Shown here piece by piece: positions 53,597 to 61,727 of a DNA stretch of 64,000 nt (the stretch's first letter is position 1; every line of letters begins with the position of its first letter). The notes below the pieces were generated by a model. It was not told where the DNA came from. It searched no databases and was given only the letters and a program-made list of their open reading frames with translations. A program made the translations under genes and the position numbers. The stretch is from Spirochaetales bacterium. Its GTDB lineage: Bacteria; Spirochaetota; Spirochaetia; SZUA-6; RPPD01. Where the stretch lies: contig JAFGGG010000009.1 in assembly GCA_016930675.1 (NCBI GenBank), positions 141,449-205,448 of the forward strand, in the 5' to 3' direction.

Positions 53597-55351
53597 TTAT
53601 CTCCTCATATAGGATTGCAAATTGGCAAATCTCTTTTTTTTCGGTTTTGGCGGTTTATTTTTAAAATACTTCTTGTAAACATACATCTGGGCTGTCGTGA
53701 GAATATTCTGTACAGTCCAATACAATACCAATCCTGAAGGCAAATTATAAAGAATAAAGAAAAACACACCAACAAGGATATACGGCAGCATTTTCATTTT
53801 ACTATCCGTACCCGTACTAGTTTGGGTCAGCTTGGAGGACACTATCTGTGTACCCAGCATAATTATGGGCAGCAACCTTAAATACTGCCAGTTAAGTACG
53901 GGAATAGTAAAATTAAACTCAACAATATACTCGGGAACCGATAAATCGTTAATCCAGCCGGGAATAAAGACAGCGTTTCGGAGGCCGAAATGCTCCTGTA
54001 ACAGGATATACAGCGCAAACATGATGGGAAGCTGTAGGAGCTGGGGCAGACATCCACCCAGAGGATTAACACCCTCACGCCGATAGAGTTCCGCCATCTC
54101 CATATTGAGTTTTTTAGGATTGTCTTTGTATTTTGCTCTCAATTCGGTCATTTTGGGATTGAGTTCCTGCAATCTGCTCATGGACTCATAACTCTTTCTG
54201 GTAAGAGGGAATACGAGCACTTTAATTAAAATGGTCAGCAGGATAATGGCGATTCCATAATTCCCCACAATACTGAAGAAAAAATCCAGTGGATACTTTA
54301 ACAGGTCGGCAATCGCACCGATCAGGAAAACCGACGGCACCACTTCTTCAAGGTGCATGTCTTTAAGGCCGTACGTATTATTTTTTCTTTCATTATATTT
54401 TTCCAACAAAGACCTTTTCTTGGGACCTACATACACATGATATGAATCTTCGATCCGGGAAGTTTTCGCCGCAGGTCTTTCGATATAGAGAGCAGACCGT
54501 CTGGGAGCAGCTGTGGACAGTTCTCTCGAGTCAAACACTATTCGTTCAGAACGGAAATGCGGAATAATGATTAATGCATAATACTTCCCCATAATCCCCG
54601 TCCAGTTTATTGTGGATTTGTCCACAATTTCCACCTGACCGGCCTGAACTTCCTTTTCGTTTCTTCCTTTGTCAAAATAGACAAACTTGCGATACTCTCC
54701 TCTGCCTTCCAGTTTTTCAAAGGCGGGTCCGATTTGAGGTCCGATACCAAGAGTATACATAACACCCTCAAAATCAAGATTAAGATAATCCGCTGTCTGG
54801 TTTTCAATCGCCACGGTAAGCTCAAACATATATTCCGAAGGATTAAGGATAAATGTTTTCCTGATCGTAAAAGGAGTTTCTTTGTAAATGAAGGTTCTGA
54901 AGAACTCGACCTTGTTCTGGGTTTCATCGACGAAATATTCAAAAAGCGTATCTACTGCTTCTACTGTATAATCTCCGAGACTGATGCTGAAAGGATACTC
55001 CTTTGCCTGGCCATGATCTCCTGTGAATATCATTTCCAGATCTTCCGTTTCCTGTCCGTTCCCGTTTTTTAATTTAAAAGAGCGTACGACACCGCCCTTG
55101 TTTGAGAAGAGCACGTTATAATTATCAAATTCGGTATTCAAACGAATATCGTTTTTTTCGACAAGCTCCTCTTCCAGCGGGGCCGGTGTTATTTCGGCTT
55201 GCTGTACAACCGGTTCCTCTTTTTGAGGTTGGGCTTCCTGTTCCACCTCTTCCTCGGCCGGCTTGGGAGGTGAAACCATCTGCATTATAAAAGACCACGC
55301 CAAGAAAATTCCTATCAAAACGATAATCATTAATCCGGTTCTCTTATCCAT
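53597..55351 (-). CDS. yidC: Membrane protein insertase YidC
   Basis: A 584-residue insertase of the Gram-negative type: one N-terminal helix, a large periplasmic domain (residues about 60-340) and the conserved five-helix core (LKYPLDFFFSIVGNYGIAII, then VFPLTRKSYESMSRLQELNPKM and GGCLPQLLQLPIMFALY). It inserts and folds inner-membrane proteins alone or with Sec. An acidic stretch rich in Glu/Gln (VEQEAQPQKEEPVVQQ) precedes the periplasmic domain. GAGGAG lies before ATG 55351. Confidence 0.97.
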   Translation of the reverse strand: MDKRTGLMIIVLIGIFLAWSFIMQMVSPPKPAEEEVEQEAQPQKEEPVVQQAEITPAPLEEELVEKNDIRLNTEFDNYNVLFSNKGGVVRSFKLKNGNGQETEDLEMIFTGDHGQAKEYPFSISLGDYTVEAVDTLFEYFVDETQNKVEFFRTFIYKETPFTIRKTFILNPSEYMFELTVAIENQTADYLNLDFEGVMYTLGIGPQIGPAFEKLEGRGEYRKFVYFDKGRNEKEVQAGQVEIVDKSTINWTGIMGKYYALIIIPHFRSERIVFDSRELSTAAPRRSALYIERPAAKTSRIEDSYHVYVGPKKRSLLEKYNERKNNTYGLKDMHLEEVVPSVFLIGAIADLLKYPLDFFFSIVGNYGIAIILLTILIKVLVFPLTRKSYESMSRLQELNPKMTELRAKYKDNPKKLNMEMAELYRREGVNPLGGCLPQLLQLPIMFALYILLQEHFGLRNAVFIPGWINDLSVPEYIVEFNFTIPVLNWQYLRLLPIIMLGTQIVSSKLTQTSTGTDSKMKMLPYILVGVFFFILYNLPSGLVLYWTVQNILTTAQMYVYKKYFKNKPPKPKKKRFANLQSYMRR

Positions 55352-55374
55352 TGTTATAAAAACTCCTCGTTTAT

Positions 55375-55584
55375 TTATTTTACAGGGTCATATCCGCCCG
55401 GATGAAAAGGATGACATTTGAGTAATCTTTTTACAGAATAATATAATCCTTTAAAAAATCCATGTTTTTGCAGCGACTCTTTAGCGTACTGTGAGCAGGT
55501 AGGGAAAAATCTGCATGCCGGGGGAAAAAGCGGTGAGATCATTTTCTGATATATGTTTATAATAAAGATTAAAATATACTTCAT
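55375..55584 (-). CDS. yidD: Membrane protein insertion efficiency factor YidD
   Basis: A 69-residue protein with an N-terminal amphipathic/hydrophobic helix ([17 protein letters not shown]), the [15 protein letters not shown] motif, and the C-terminal [11 protein letters not shown]. Very conserved family, normal length. Lies between rnpA (3 bp) and yidC (23 bp). Confidence 0.96.
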   Translation of the reverse strand: MKYILIFIINIYQKMISPLFPPACRFFPTCSQYAKESLQKHGFFKGLYYSVKRLLKCHPFHPGGYDPVK

Positions 55585-55587
55585 TAC

Positions 55588-55944
55588 CTACTCTTCTCCC
55601 TTCTCTACCAACAGACTGCCGCGCTTTAGGAGTCTTAGCACATACTCACTTAATTGAGCATAGGTATATTCACCTGATGAAAGAATAAATATAAAATCAA
55701 ATCCCTGACTCAATATATTTTTATATTCTCTATATATTGCTCGTAAAATTCGCTTATGCCTATTTCTGCTTACAGCGTTCTTAAAACCTTTTTTTAAAAA
55801 AAATGCTACTCTATTTTTTATTTTCCCGTTTTCCTTAAAAAGGAGTGTTAATCCCCTGGTTCCAATCCTATGTGCTGACTGAAGTAAATTTATTATATCG
55901 CATCTTCTGTGTAATCTTTCAACTTTAGTAAGGCTTTTTTTCAT
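55588..55944 (-). CDS. rnpA: Ribonuclease P protein component
   Basis: A 118-residue basic protein with the RNR motif region [19 protein letters not shown] that contacts RNase P RNA and pre-tRNA. It begins at ATG 55944, inside the end of rpmH in another frame (overlap 20 nt); a TTG at 55950 is also possible. The start has no separate ribosome site, so coupling to rpmH translation is likely. Confidence 0.95.
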   Translation of the reverse strand: MKKSLTKVERLHRRCDIINLLQSAHRIGTRGLTLLFKENGKIKNRVAFFLKKGFKNAVSRNRHKRILRAIYREYKNILSQGFDFIFILSSGEYTYAQLSEYVLRLLKRGSLLVEKGEE

Positions 55945-56080
55945 CTGCAACAGAAAGTTTAATTCGTCCTTTTTGTCTCCGCCTTTTTAACACGAGTCTT
56001 CCGTTTTTAGTTTTCATTCTCGCCCTAAAACCAAATTTTCTGTTCCTTTTCGTTCTACTGGGCTGATACGTCCTCTTCAT
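55925..56080 (-). CDS. rpmH: 50S ribosomal protein L34, with C-terminal extension
   Basis: A 51-residue protein: [18 protein letters not shown] start, basic core, then RIKLSV where L34 normally ends, followed by seven extra residues (ADEKKPY). The extra codons lie in the overlap with rnpA. ATG 56080 is preceded by AGAGGAG. The gene opens the rpmH-rnpA-yidD-yidC-jag operon. Confidence 0.96.
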   Translation of the reverse strand: MKRTYQPSRTKRNRKFGFRARMKTKNGRLVLKRRRQKGRIKLSVADEKKPY

Positions 56081-56139
56081 GATCGATCTCCTCTTAATAT
56101 ATCTTTATATTCGGTTTAAATCAACAATAAAGGTAGAGA

Positions 56140-56168
56140 AGTATACTTATTTATACTCTCATTGTCAA
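56140..56168 (-). promoter_or_regulatory. Near-consensus promoter of rpmH-rnpA-yidD-yidC-jag
   Basis: Minus strand: TTGACA (56168-56163), 17 bp, TATACT (56145-56140). The best sigma-70 match noticed in the window. Predicted leader about 53 nt. Confidence 0.8.
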
Positions 56169-56181
56169 CTATAATCCCTGC

Positions 56182-56634
56182 TTATCTTCTTCTCTGTATT
56201 GAAGTGTATAGTTTCTTTAAAATATACTTTAACTCGCTGTTTTCCAAGGTTTTTAATTCTTTTTTTAAATCAATTTCCGAGGCAGGATCATTTTCCACAT
56301 GTTCTTTTTCCTGGCTCTCCTTGGTGCCGGCTTGAATATTTTCCCGGCCCCCACTTGCTAAAGAAATCTTTATTTTTTTTATCGAAAGCTCCGGATAGAG
56401 CTTGTTAATTAAAGCAAGCAGTTTTTTTCTTTTCATATAAACCATCTGCATCCAGCCAGGATGGCTCGCCGTTACAAGAAGGATATCCTTTTTAATATCA
56501 ATCAGCTTTACGTTACCGGCAAGCTCTTTACCTAAAATACGCTCCCAGCTTTTAAAAAAAGAAGAGTAACGCCGACCTTCTTGAGAAAGACTGCCTTTAA
56601 AAACATTCTTTAGTAAATCTCCGGCTCGTTCCAT
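56182..56634 (-). CDS. DUF721 (DciA-like) protein
   Basis: A 150-residue protein. The first 90 residues are the DUF721 domain (SFFKSWERILGKELAGNVKLI, LLVTASHPGWMQMVYMKRKK LLALIN), the family of DciA, a helicase loader/helper found in bacteria without DnaC. The rest is a charged tail (ESQEKEHVENDPASEIDLKK). It overlaps the recF end by 25 nt, the common dnaA-region arrangement. No gyrB follows; rpmH comes next. Confidence 0.85.
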   Translation of the reverse strand: MERAGDLLKNVFKGSLSQEGRRYSSFFKSWERILGKELAGNVKLIDIKKDILLVTASHPGWMQMVYMKRKKLLALINKLYPELSIKKIKISLASGGRENIQAGTKESQEKEHVENDPASEIDLKKELKTLENSELKYILKKLYTSIQRRR

Positions 56635-57713
56635 GCCTGTATCACACCATTTTTAATGAGATATTTCAATGTACCCGATTTTTCATAGGAAGCAAAGTCC
56701 TCATCCGGTAAAAAGGTAAAAAATGCCTGATCATAAGCAGGCAGAAGCCTGATAAGCAGCTCTCGTTTTTTCTTATCGATTTCCAACAATACATCATCCA
56801 ATAAAAGCAAAGGCTTTTTTTGGGTTACCTCAGTATAAAACTGAGCTTGAGCAATTTTTAGAATAATTGAAATAAGCCTGGTCTGCCCTGTTGAAGCAAT
56901 CTTTAAAAAATCATTCTTCCCAAGATAGAAAAAAAACCTATCCCGATGCGGTCCTGAGGTTGTATTTTTCCAGATTACATCCTTTTCCTGCCTGCGTTTT
57001 AATATGTCAAGCACATTATTTTCATCACTGCATTCCTTCCATGACGGTTCATAATGAATAACAAGCTGTTCTTTGAATCCGGTTATACGCTGAAACAGAT
57101 CAGAAAAAATAGGATTAAAGGAAGCAACAGTATTTTCTCTTTTCTTTTGGATTTCCAATCCATACTGGGCTAATTTTATGTTGTAAACATCAAGTAAATC
57201 GAATTTTCTTTCTTTTAAAATACGATTTCTATATGAAAGAATTTTTTTATATTTTCGCAGTAAATCAATAAAAACTATATCATATATACTCAGTGTTTGA
57301 TTAAAGAACCTTCTCTGCAGATAGGGGGCCCCGATAATAATCTGCATATCATTATGAGAAAAAACAACACAGGGAATGTTATGAATCAGTTCTTTTCTAT
57401 CCGACACTCTTTTATCATCTACAACTATCTCTTTAGCTTTACTCCTTGAAAGCTGAATACTGATTTTCTTATTCAATTCATTATGGTCTAAAAAGTCGCC
57501 TTTAATTAATGCAGTGTTACTATCGTTGTTTATCATAAGATTATCGAATCTGACTCTAAAGGAAGATCCGTAGCAGAGAAGATACAGCGCTTCAATTATA
57601 TTGGTTTTCCCCTGACCATTATCTCCAATAAAAAAAATTTGAGAAGAATTAAAATCCATTTGAGTGTTTTTGAAATTTCTGAAATCACTGAGGTTGAGGG
57701 AAGTAAAGGCCAT
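56610..57713 (-). CDS. recF: DNA replication and repair protein RecF
   Basis: A 367-residue SMC-like ATPase that helps load RecA at gaps. P-loop GDNGQGKTNIIEALYLL, signature region STGQTRLISIILKIAQ and Walker B LLLLDDVLLEID. Start ATG 57713 overlaps the dnaN stop (TAATG), showing tight coupling. Middle gene of the dnaA-dnaN-recF-DUF721 run. Confidence 0.95.
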   Translation of the reverse strand: MAFTSLNLSDFRNFKNTQMDFNSSQIFFIGDNGQGKTNIIEALYLLCYGSSFRVRFDNLMINNDSNTALIKGDFLDHNELNKKISIQLSRSKAKEIVVDDKRVSDRKELIHNIPCVVFSHNDMQIIIGAPYLQRRFFNQTLSIYDIVFIDLLRKYKKILSYRNRILKERKFDLLDVYNIKLAQYGLEIQKKRENTVASFNPIFSDLFQRITGFKEQLVIHYEPSWKECSDENNVLDILKRRQEKDVIWKNTTSGPHRDRFFFYLGKNDFLKIASTGQTRLISIILKIAQAQFYTEVTQKKPLLLLDDVLLEIDKKKRELLIRLLPAYDQAFFTFLPDEDFASYEKSGTLKYLIKNGVIQAWNEPEIY

Positions 57714-58819
57714 TAATCTTTTTGCAGAGGCATTACTATATTAAAATAATCATCATCATTCAGAGGCTTTACCGAAAGAGCTTTTTTATTATCCGTAAAC
57801 TCTATTTCGATTTTTTCACTATCAATCTCTCTTATTGGCTCCAATAAATAAAGATAATTTAAGGTAATCGTAATCTCCGGTCCCGAATATTCGCATGCTA
57901 TTTCTTCTTTTGCCATGCCTATTTCAGATTCCTCAGAACTCACTGTTAGGGTATTTTCTTGAAGAGTTAAAAACACACGCCGTGATTTATTCTCAACCAG
58001 AATAGAAACCCTTTTCAATGATTCTTGTAGCGCTGCTTTTGAGACAATTATTTTATGCTCATGCTGTTCTGGTATTATCTTTTGGTAGTTGGGAAACTTG
58101 CCCTCGATCAAATTTGAAGAAAAAAGATGATTATTTAACTTCACAAAGATATTTTTTTCCGTAATAGCGAATAATAAATTACCCTGCCCGGATGTGTTTT
58201 TTCGAATAATATGTAAGATTTTCGGCGGTACGATAACTCCTGTAAAATCATCCATCTCGCCGGTAAGCTTCTTTTTTATAAGCGCCAATCTTCTTCCGTC
58301 AGAAGCAACCATGCTTAAACAGTTCTCAACTTTTTCAATATATATACCGTTTAAAAAAAATCGTGTTTCATCATCCGAAATTGCGAAAATAGTTTTTGAG
58401 ATCATATCCACGAACTCTTTTTGCGGAAACTCCGCAAACACATCGTCTGCGATTCCATGCTGCTCCGGAAATTTATCCGGTGGTATGCATTTAAGAGTGA
58501 ATTGAATATTACTTTTTTCCGGAATTATTGATAAAAAGAGGTTGTCTTTTAACTCGAAGTTAATATTATCTTCGGGAAGAGAACGTAAAATATCGAGCAG
58601 TCTATCGCAAAGTACGGCTACCGTACCTGGTTGTGAAACCTGGATCGGAAGCTGTGATTTAAACGATACTTTTAAATCAGTCGCATTTATAAGAAGGTTG
58701 CTGTCATTTACATCAAGCAGTACATTCGAAAGGATTGAAATTGTACTCTTTGTTGAAATGGTATCATGAGCAATCAATATTTCTTTTAATATACTTGATT
58801 TATCGCATGAAAATTTCAT
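57713..58819 (-). CDS. dnaN: DNA polymerase III beta subunit (sliding clamp)
   Basis: A 368-residue clamp subunit of normal length: MKFSCDKSSILKEIL start, three repeats of the clamp fold, including ISDDETRFFLNGIYIE and the C-terminal NDDDYFNIVMPL (the family usually ends in MPMRL or similar). ATG 58819 is fixed by AGGAG upstream; a longer frame adds only a hydrophobic run (MCLLLLLLINILIIG) that does not belong to the family. Confidence 0.97.
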   Translation of the reverse strand: MKFSCDKSSILKEILIAHDTISTKSTISILSNVLLDVNDSNLLINATDLKVSFKSQLPIQVSQPGTVAVLCDRLLDILRSLPEDNINFELKDNLFLSIIPEKSNIQFTLKCIPPDKFPEQHGIADDVFAEFPQKEFVDMISKTIFAISDDETRFFLNGIYIEKVENCLSMVASDGRRLALIKKKLTGEMDDFTGVIVPPKILHIIRKNTSGQGNLLFAITEKNIFVKLNNHLFSSNLIEGKFPNYQKIIPEQHEHKIIVSKAALQESLKRVSILVENKSRRVFLTLQENTLTVSSEESEIGMAKEEIACEYSGPEITITLNYLYLLEPIREIDSEKIEIEFTDNKKALSVKPLNDDDYFNIVMPLQKD

Positions 58820-59016
58820 GACTAATACTCCTATTATTAATATATTAATTAGTAGTAGTAATAGTAGGCACATCTAATATGTGGATAACGCTACTAAGCC
58901 GTTATACCGAAAAAAGTTAGAAGAAGTAAAACTTCTTTATTCTTTCCACATATTATACAAACATTAACAATTTATTAAAATATAAACAAGTGAATTCACA
59001 GCATAATCACAATTTT
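58820..59016. other. dnaA-dnaN intergenic region with a DnaA box and hairpin
   Basis: 197 bp, AT-rich. A perfect DnaA box (TGTGGATAA, 58880-58888, minus orientation of TTATCCACA) lies upstream of dnaN. A 7-bp hairpin AAGAAGT/ACTTCTT (58923-58939) follows dnaA and, read on the minus strand, is followed by CTAACTTTTTT; it may attenuate or end dnaA transcription. TTCTTTCCACATATT (58938-58952) may be a degenerate second box. Confidence 0.5.
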
Positions 59017-60384
59017 TTAACCACTTGTGTTTTGGGTTTTAATTGTTTTTATTAAATGCTGAACAGTCGGTTCCAATGTGGGATCTGTTTTCATTCTGTT
59101 TTCTATCTTTTGGCAGGCATGCATCACGGTCGTGTGATCCCTGCCGCCGAAATCAAGACCTACTTCTGTTGTTGAAAATTCCGTGATCTCCCTTGAGATA
59201 AACATGGCGACCTGTCGCGGAAAGGCAATTGCCTTGGTTCTTTTTTTACATTTTAAATCATTACTGGAAATACCAAAGTAGTCTGCCACGGCTTTTTGAA
59301 TCAGAGCCAATGTTATGTTTTTATATTGAGGATGAGTAAAGAAGTCTTTAAGCTGTCTTTGTGCGATATCAATTGTAATTTTTTTATTTACCAAATCAGC
59401 ATAGGCAATAAGCTTGGTTAAAGCCTTTTCCAAATCTCTAACGTTTGTAGTAACATTTTTGCAAATAAGTTCTATTACTTCATCCGGTATAGCTACTTTT
59501 TTCGTTTCTATTTTTTGCTTAAGAATGGCTATTCGTGTTTCATAGTTGGGTGGTTGAAGATCAACATTTAAACCTCTTTCAAATCTGCTGCGGAGTCTGT
59601 CTGAAAGTGATTTTAATTCCGATACCGGGCGATCACAGGTAAATACCATTTGTTTGTTGGCATCATAGAGCGCGTTGAACGTGTGGAAGAGTTCTTCCTG
59701 TGTCTCAACTTTTCCCGGCAAGAAGTGGATATCGTCAATAAGAAGGACGTCCACTTTTCTGTACTTGTTTTTAAATTTATGAGCTGCTTTTTCTTTAATG
59801 GAAAGGATGAACTCGTTGGTGAAAGTTTCCGCTGTCACGTATACTATTTTCAAGTGCGGAAATTCACTATAAGCGGCATTACCGATGGCCTGGATAAGAT
59901 GTGTTTTGCCCAATCCAACACCACCGTAAATAAGACAGGGATTATAAGCAGTACCGGGATTTTTAGCAATTGCGATAGCAGCATTGGCTGCGAAAGAGTT
60001 GTTTTCACCGATTACAAAACATTCGAAGTTGTAGTCTTTGTTTAATTGAGGATGTGTGCGTACGGTTTTTTTTTGAACCGGAGCGGGCTCTTCTTTTTTC
60101 TCCTTTTTTGATTTCTCATGCACCTTTAATTGGATATTGAATCCAATTTTTATTTTATTACCGGAAAGATCGTATAGTTTATTTTCCAGCAAAGAAAGAT
60201 AACGTTTTGTTACTTGATCCTTATAAAAAGAGGAAGGAACATTGAGTATGATTTGCGATTCGTCAGATGCATGATACTCAATATTTCTGAACCACATGAT
60301 GAATTCTTGTTCTGTGATCTCATGTTTTATTTGATCAATAACTTCTTTCCAGAATGGTTCGTAATCCCAATGCCCGGCGCTCAT
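59017..60384 (-). CDS. dnaA: Chromosomal replication initiator DnaA
   Basis: A 455-residue initiator. Domain I (MSAGHWDYEPFWKEVIDQIK), a charged linker (KKEKKEEPAPVQKKT), AAA+ domain III with Walker A GGVGLGKTHLIQAIG and Walker B VLLIDDIHFLPGK, and domain IV with FGGRDHTTVMHACQKIE for DnaA-box binding. ATG 60384 has GGAG 10 nt upstream; a TTG at 60411 is the alternative. Boxes on both sides support an origin nearby. Confidence 0.98.
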   Translation of the reverse strand: MSAGHWDYEPFWKEVIDQIKHEITEQEFIMWFRNIEYHASDESQIILNVPSSFYKDQVTKRYLSLLENKLYDLSGNKIKIGFNIQLKVHEKSKKEKKEEPAPVQKKTVRTHPQLNKDYNFECFVIGENNSFAANAAIAIAKNPGTAYNPCLIYGGVGLGKTHLIQAIGNAAYSEFPHLKIVYVTAETFTNEFILSIKEKAAHKFKNKYRKVDVLLIDDIHFLPGKVETQEELFHTFNALYDANKQMVFTCDRPVSELKSLSDRLRSRFERGLNVDLQPPNYETRIAILKQKIETKKVAIPDEVIELICKNVTTNVRDLEKALTKLIAYADLVNKKITIDIAQRQLKDFFTHPQYKNITLALIQKAVADYFGISSNDLKCKKRTKAIAFPRQVAMFISREITEFSTTEVGLDFGGRDHTTVMHACQKIENRMKTDPTLEPTVQHLIKTIKTQNTSG

Positions 60385-60411
60385 AGTTAAAAGACTCCAA
60401 TTTATCTGCAA

Positions 60412-60720
60412 TAAATTAACAGGTTATCCACAGTAAAAAAGGGAACTGTAAAATAAATAATACAGTGTTCCGCGTATCAAAAAGATACATTAATGTGTAA
60501 AATTTTAGTAAAAACTTCTAATTACATATATTGTAAACAATTAAAAATAGTATATTAAAAAAATATAATATTTACTTTTAAATATTATGTTAACAAAAGA
60601 TAGCCATAATAATATATTCCAAGATAATAGTTATTCACAACTTACCCACAAGTTTAATCGATATATTATTATAGAGATGTATTTTACTCTATTATATCAA
60701 TTTTTTCAAGAATAAAGATA
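60412..60720. other. Probable chromosomal origin (oriC)
   Basis: The 425-bp gap between dnaA and recR. It holds a perfect DnaA box TTATCCACA (60424-60432), TTATTCACA (60631-60639) and the one-off TTACCCACA (60642-60650), all on + strand, around an extremely AT-rich stretch (about 60480-60600) suited to unwinding. A further box lies in the dnaA-dnaN gap. Flanks are dnaA and recR-ybaB-dnaX. Replication origin by position and motifs; no skew calculated. Confidence 0.7.
60442..60471. promoter_or_regulatory. Imperfect palindrome upstream of dnaA
   Basis: GGAACTGTA (60442-60450) and TACAGTGTTCC (60461-60471) are inverted copies with a two-base insert, 58 bp before the dnaA start. It could be an operator or an mRNA hairpin in the dnaA leader. 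No regulator known. Confidence 0.3.
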
Positions 60721-60809
60721 AAAAAACCAGTATAGTCCGCCACTTATTACCCTTTATTTCATCACCAGTAAAGCCTGCGGTTTTTCTGGAGCGGATATGG
60801 CAGTTGCTT

Positions 60810-61400
60810 TTATTCAATCTTTATTCTTCCTTTTAATGCTTGCGAAAGAGTAAGCTTGTCGGCGTATTCCAAATCACCACCCACGGGCAAACCCAATGCG
60901 AGTCTTGTGACAGTTACGCCCGCACCTTTTAATACTTTAGCCAGATACAGTGCGGTAGTATCTCCTTCAACGGTCGGATTAGTGGCAATTATAATTTCTT
61001 TAATCATTGTATTTTTAATTCTTGCAATAAGCTCATTGATGCGGATATTATTCGGCCCCACTCCTGAAAGCGGAGAGATTACACCGCCTAGTACATGATA
61101 CAGACCTTGATGTAAATGAGTTGCTTCTATCGTGTAAATATCTTTGGCGTTTTCCACAACGCAGATTGTACTGCGGTCGCGCGCTTGATTTTGGCAGATG
61201 TGACAGGGATCCGTTTCCGAAAAATTTCCACAGTTCCCGCAGGCTTTCAGGCTTTTCTTTAAAGTAAGGAGCGAGTTTGCCAAGCTCTCGGTTTTTGAAT
61301 CCGGGCTTTTCAAGAGATAATAAACGATTCGTGAAGCGCTTTTTTTGCCCAGTCCGGGAAGTTTGGCAAGCTGGTTGATTACGTGTTCAATAATATTCAC
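60810..61400 (-). CDS. recR: Recombination protein RecR
   Basis: A 196-residue protein: helix-hairpin-helix LAKLPGLGKKSASRIVYYLL, Cys4 zinc finger (CGNCGNFSETDPCHIC) and Toprim domain (CVVENAKDIYTIE, GVISPLSGVGPNNIR). It acts with RecF/RecO in gap repair. Start codon GTG 61400, with AGGAAC upstream, 1 bp after ybaB. Part of the dnaX-ybaB-recR operon. Confidence 0.97.
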   Translation of the reverse strand: MNIIEHVINQLAKLPGLGKKSASRIVYYLLKSPDSKTESLANSLLTLKKSLKACGNCGNFSETDPCHICQNQARDRSTICVVENAKDIYTIEATHLHQGLYHVLGGVISPLSGVGPNNIRINELIARIKNTMIKEIIIATNPTVEGDTTALYLAKVLKGAGVTVTRLALGLPVGGDLEYADKLTLSQALKGRIKIE

Positions 61401-61401
61401 A

Positions 61402-61725
61402 TTATGTTCCTAAGAAGCCAGGCGGAAGATCCATTCCTCCTGTGAGTCCGGAAAATTCTTCTTTCATCTTTTCTCTTAATTTGGCAAACGCATCACTGTA
61501 TGCTGCTCGAATGAGGTCTTGGAGCATTTCTATATCATTTGGATCCACAACATCGGGAGAGAGGTAAACACTGAGAACTTCCATTTTTCCATTAATCTGG
61601 ATTTTGACCATATCTCCGCCGGCTGTTCCTTCGATCAACAGGTCCTTTAATTTTTCCTGCATCTCCGCCATACGCGATTGGATGTTTTTAAAATTTTTAA
61701 TAAATTCTACCGGATTGAAACCCAT
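61402..61725 (-). CDS. ybaB: Nucleoid-associated protein YbaB/EbfC
   Basis: A 107-residue protein of family length with the central MVKIQINGKMEVLSVYLSPDVVDP block. EbfC of Borrelia is a broad DNA-binding member. A good AAAGGAG for this gene lies within the final dnaX codons. Ends in Gly-rich SGLTGGMDLPPGFLGT. Confidence 0.96.
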   Translation of the reverse strand: MGFNPVEFIKNFKNIQSRMAEMQEKLKDLLIEGTAGGDMVKIQINGKMEVLSVYLSPDVVDPNDIEMLQDLIRAAYSDAFAKLREKMKEEFSGLTGGMDLPPGFLGT

Positions 61726-61727
61726 CG

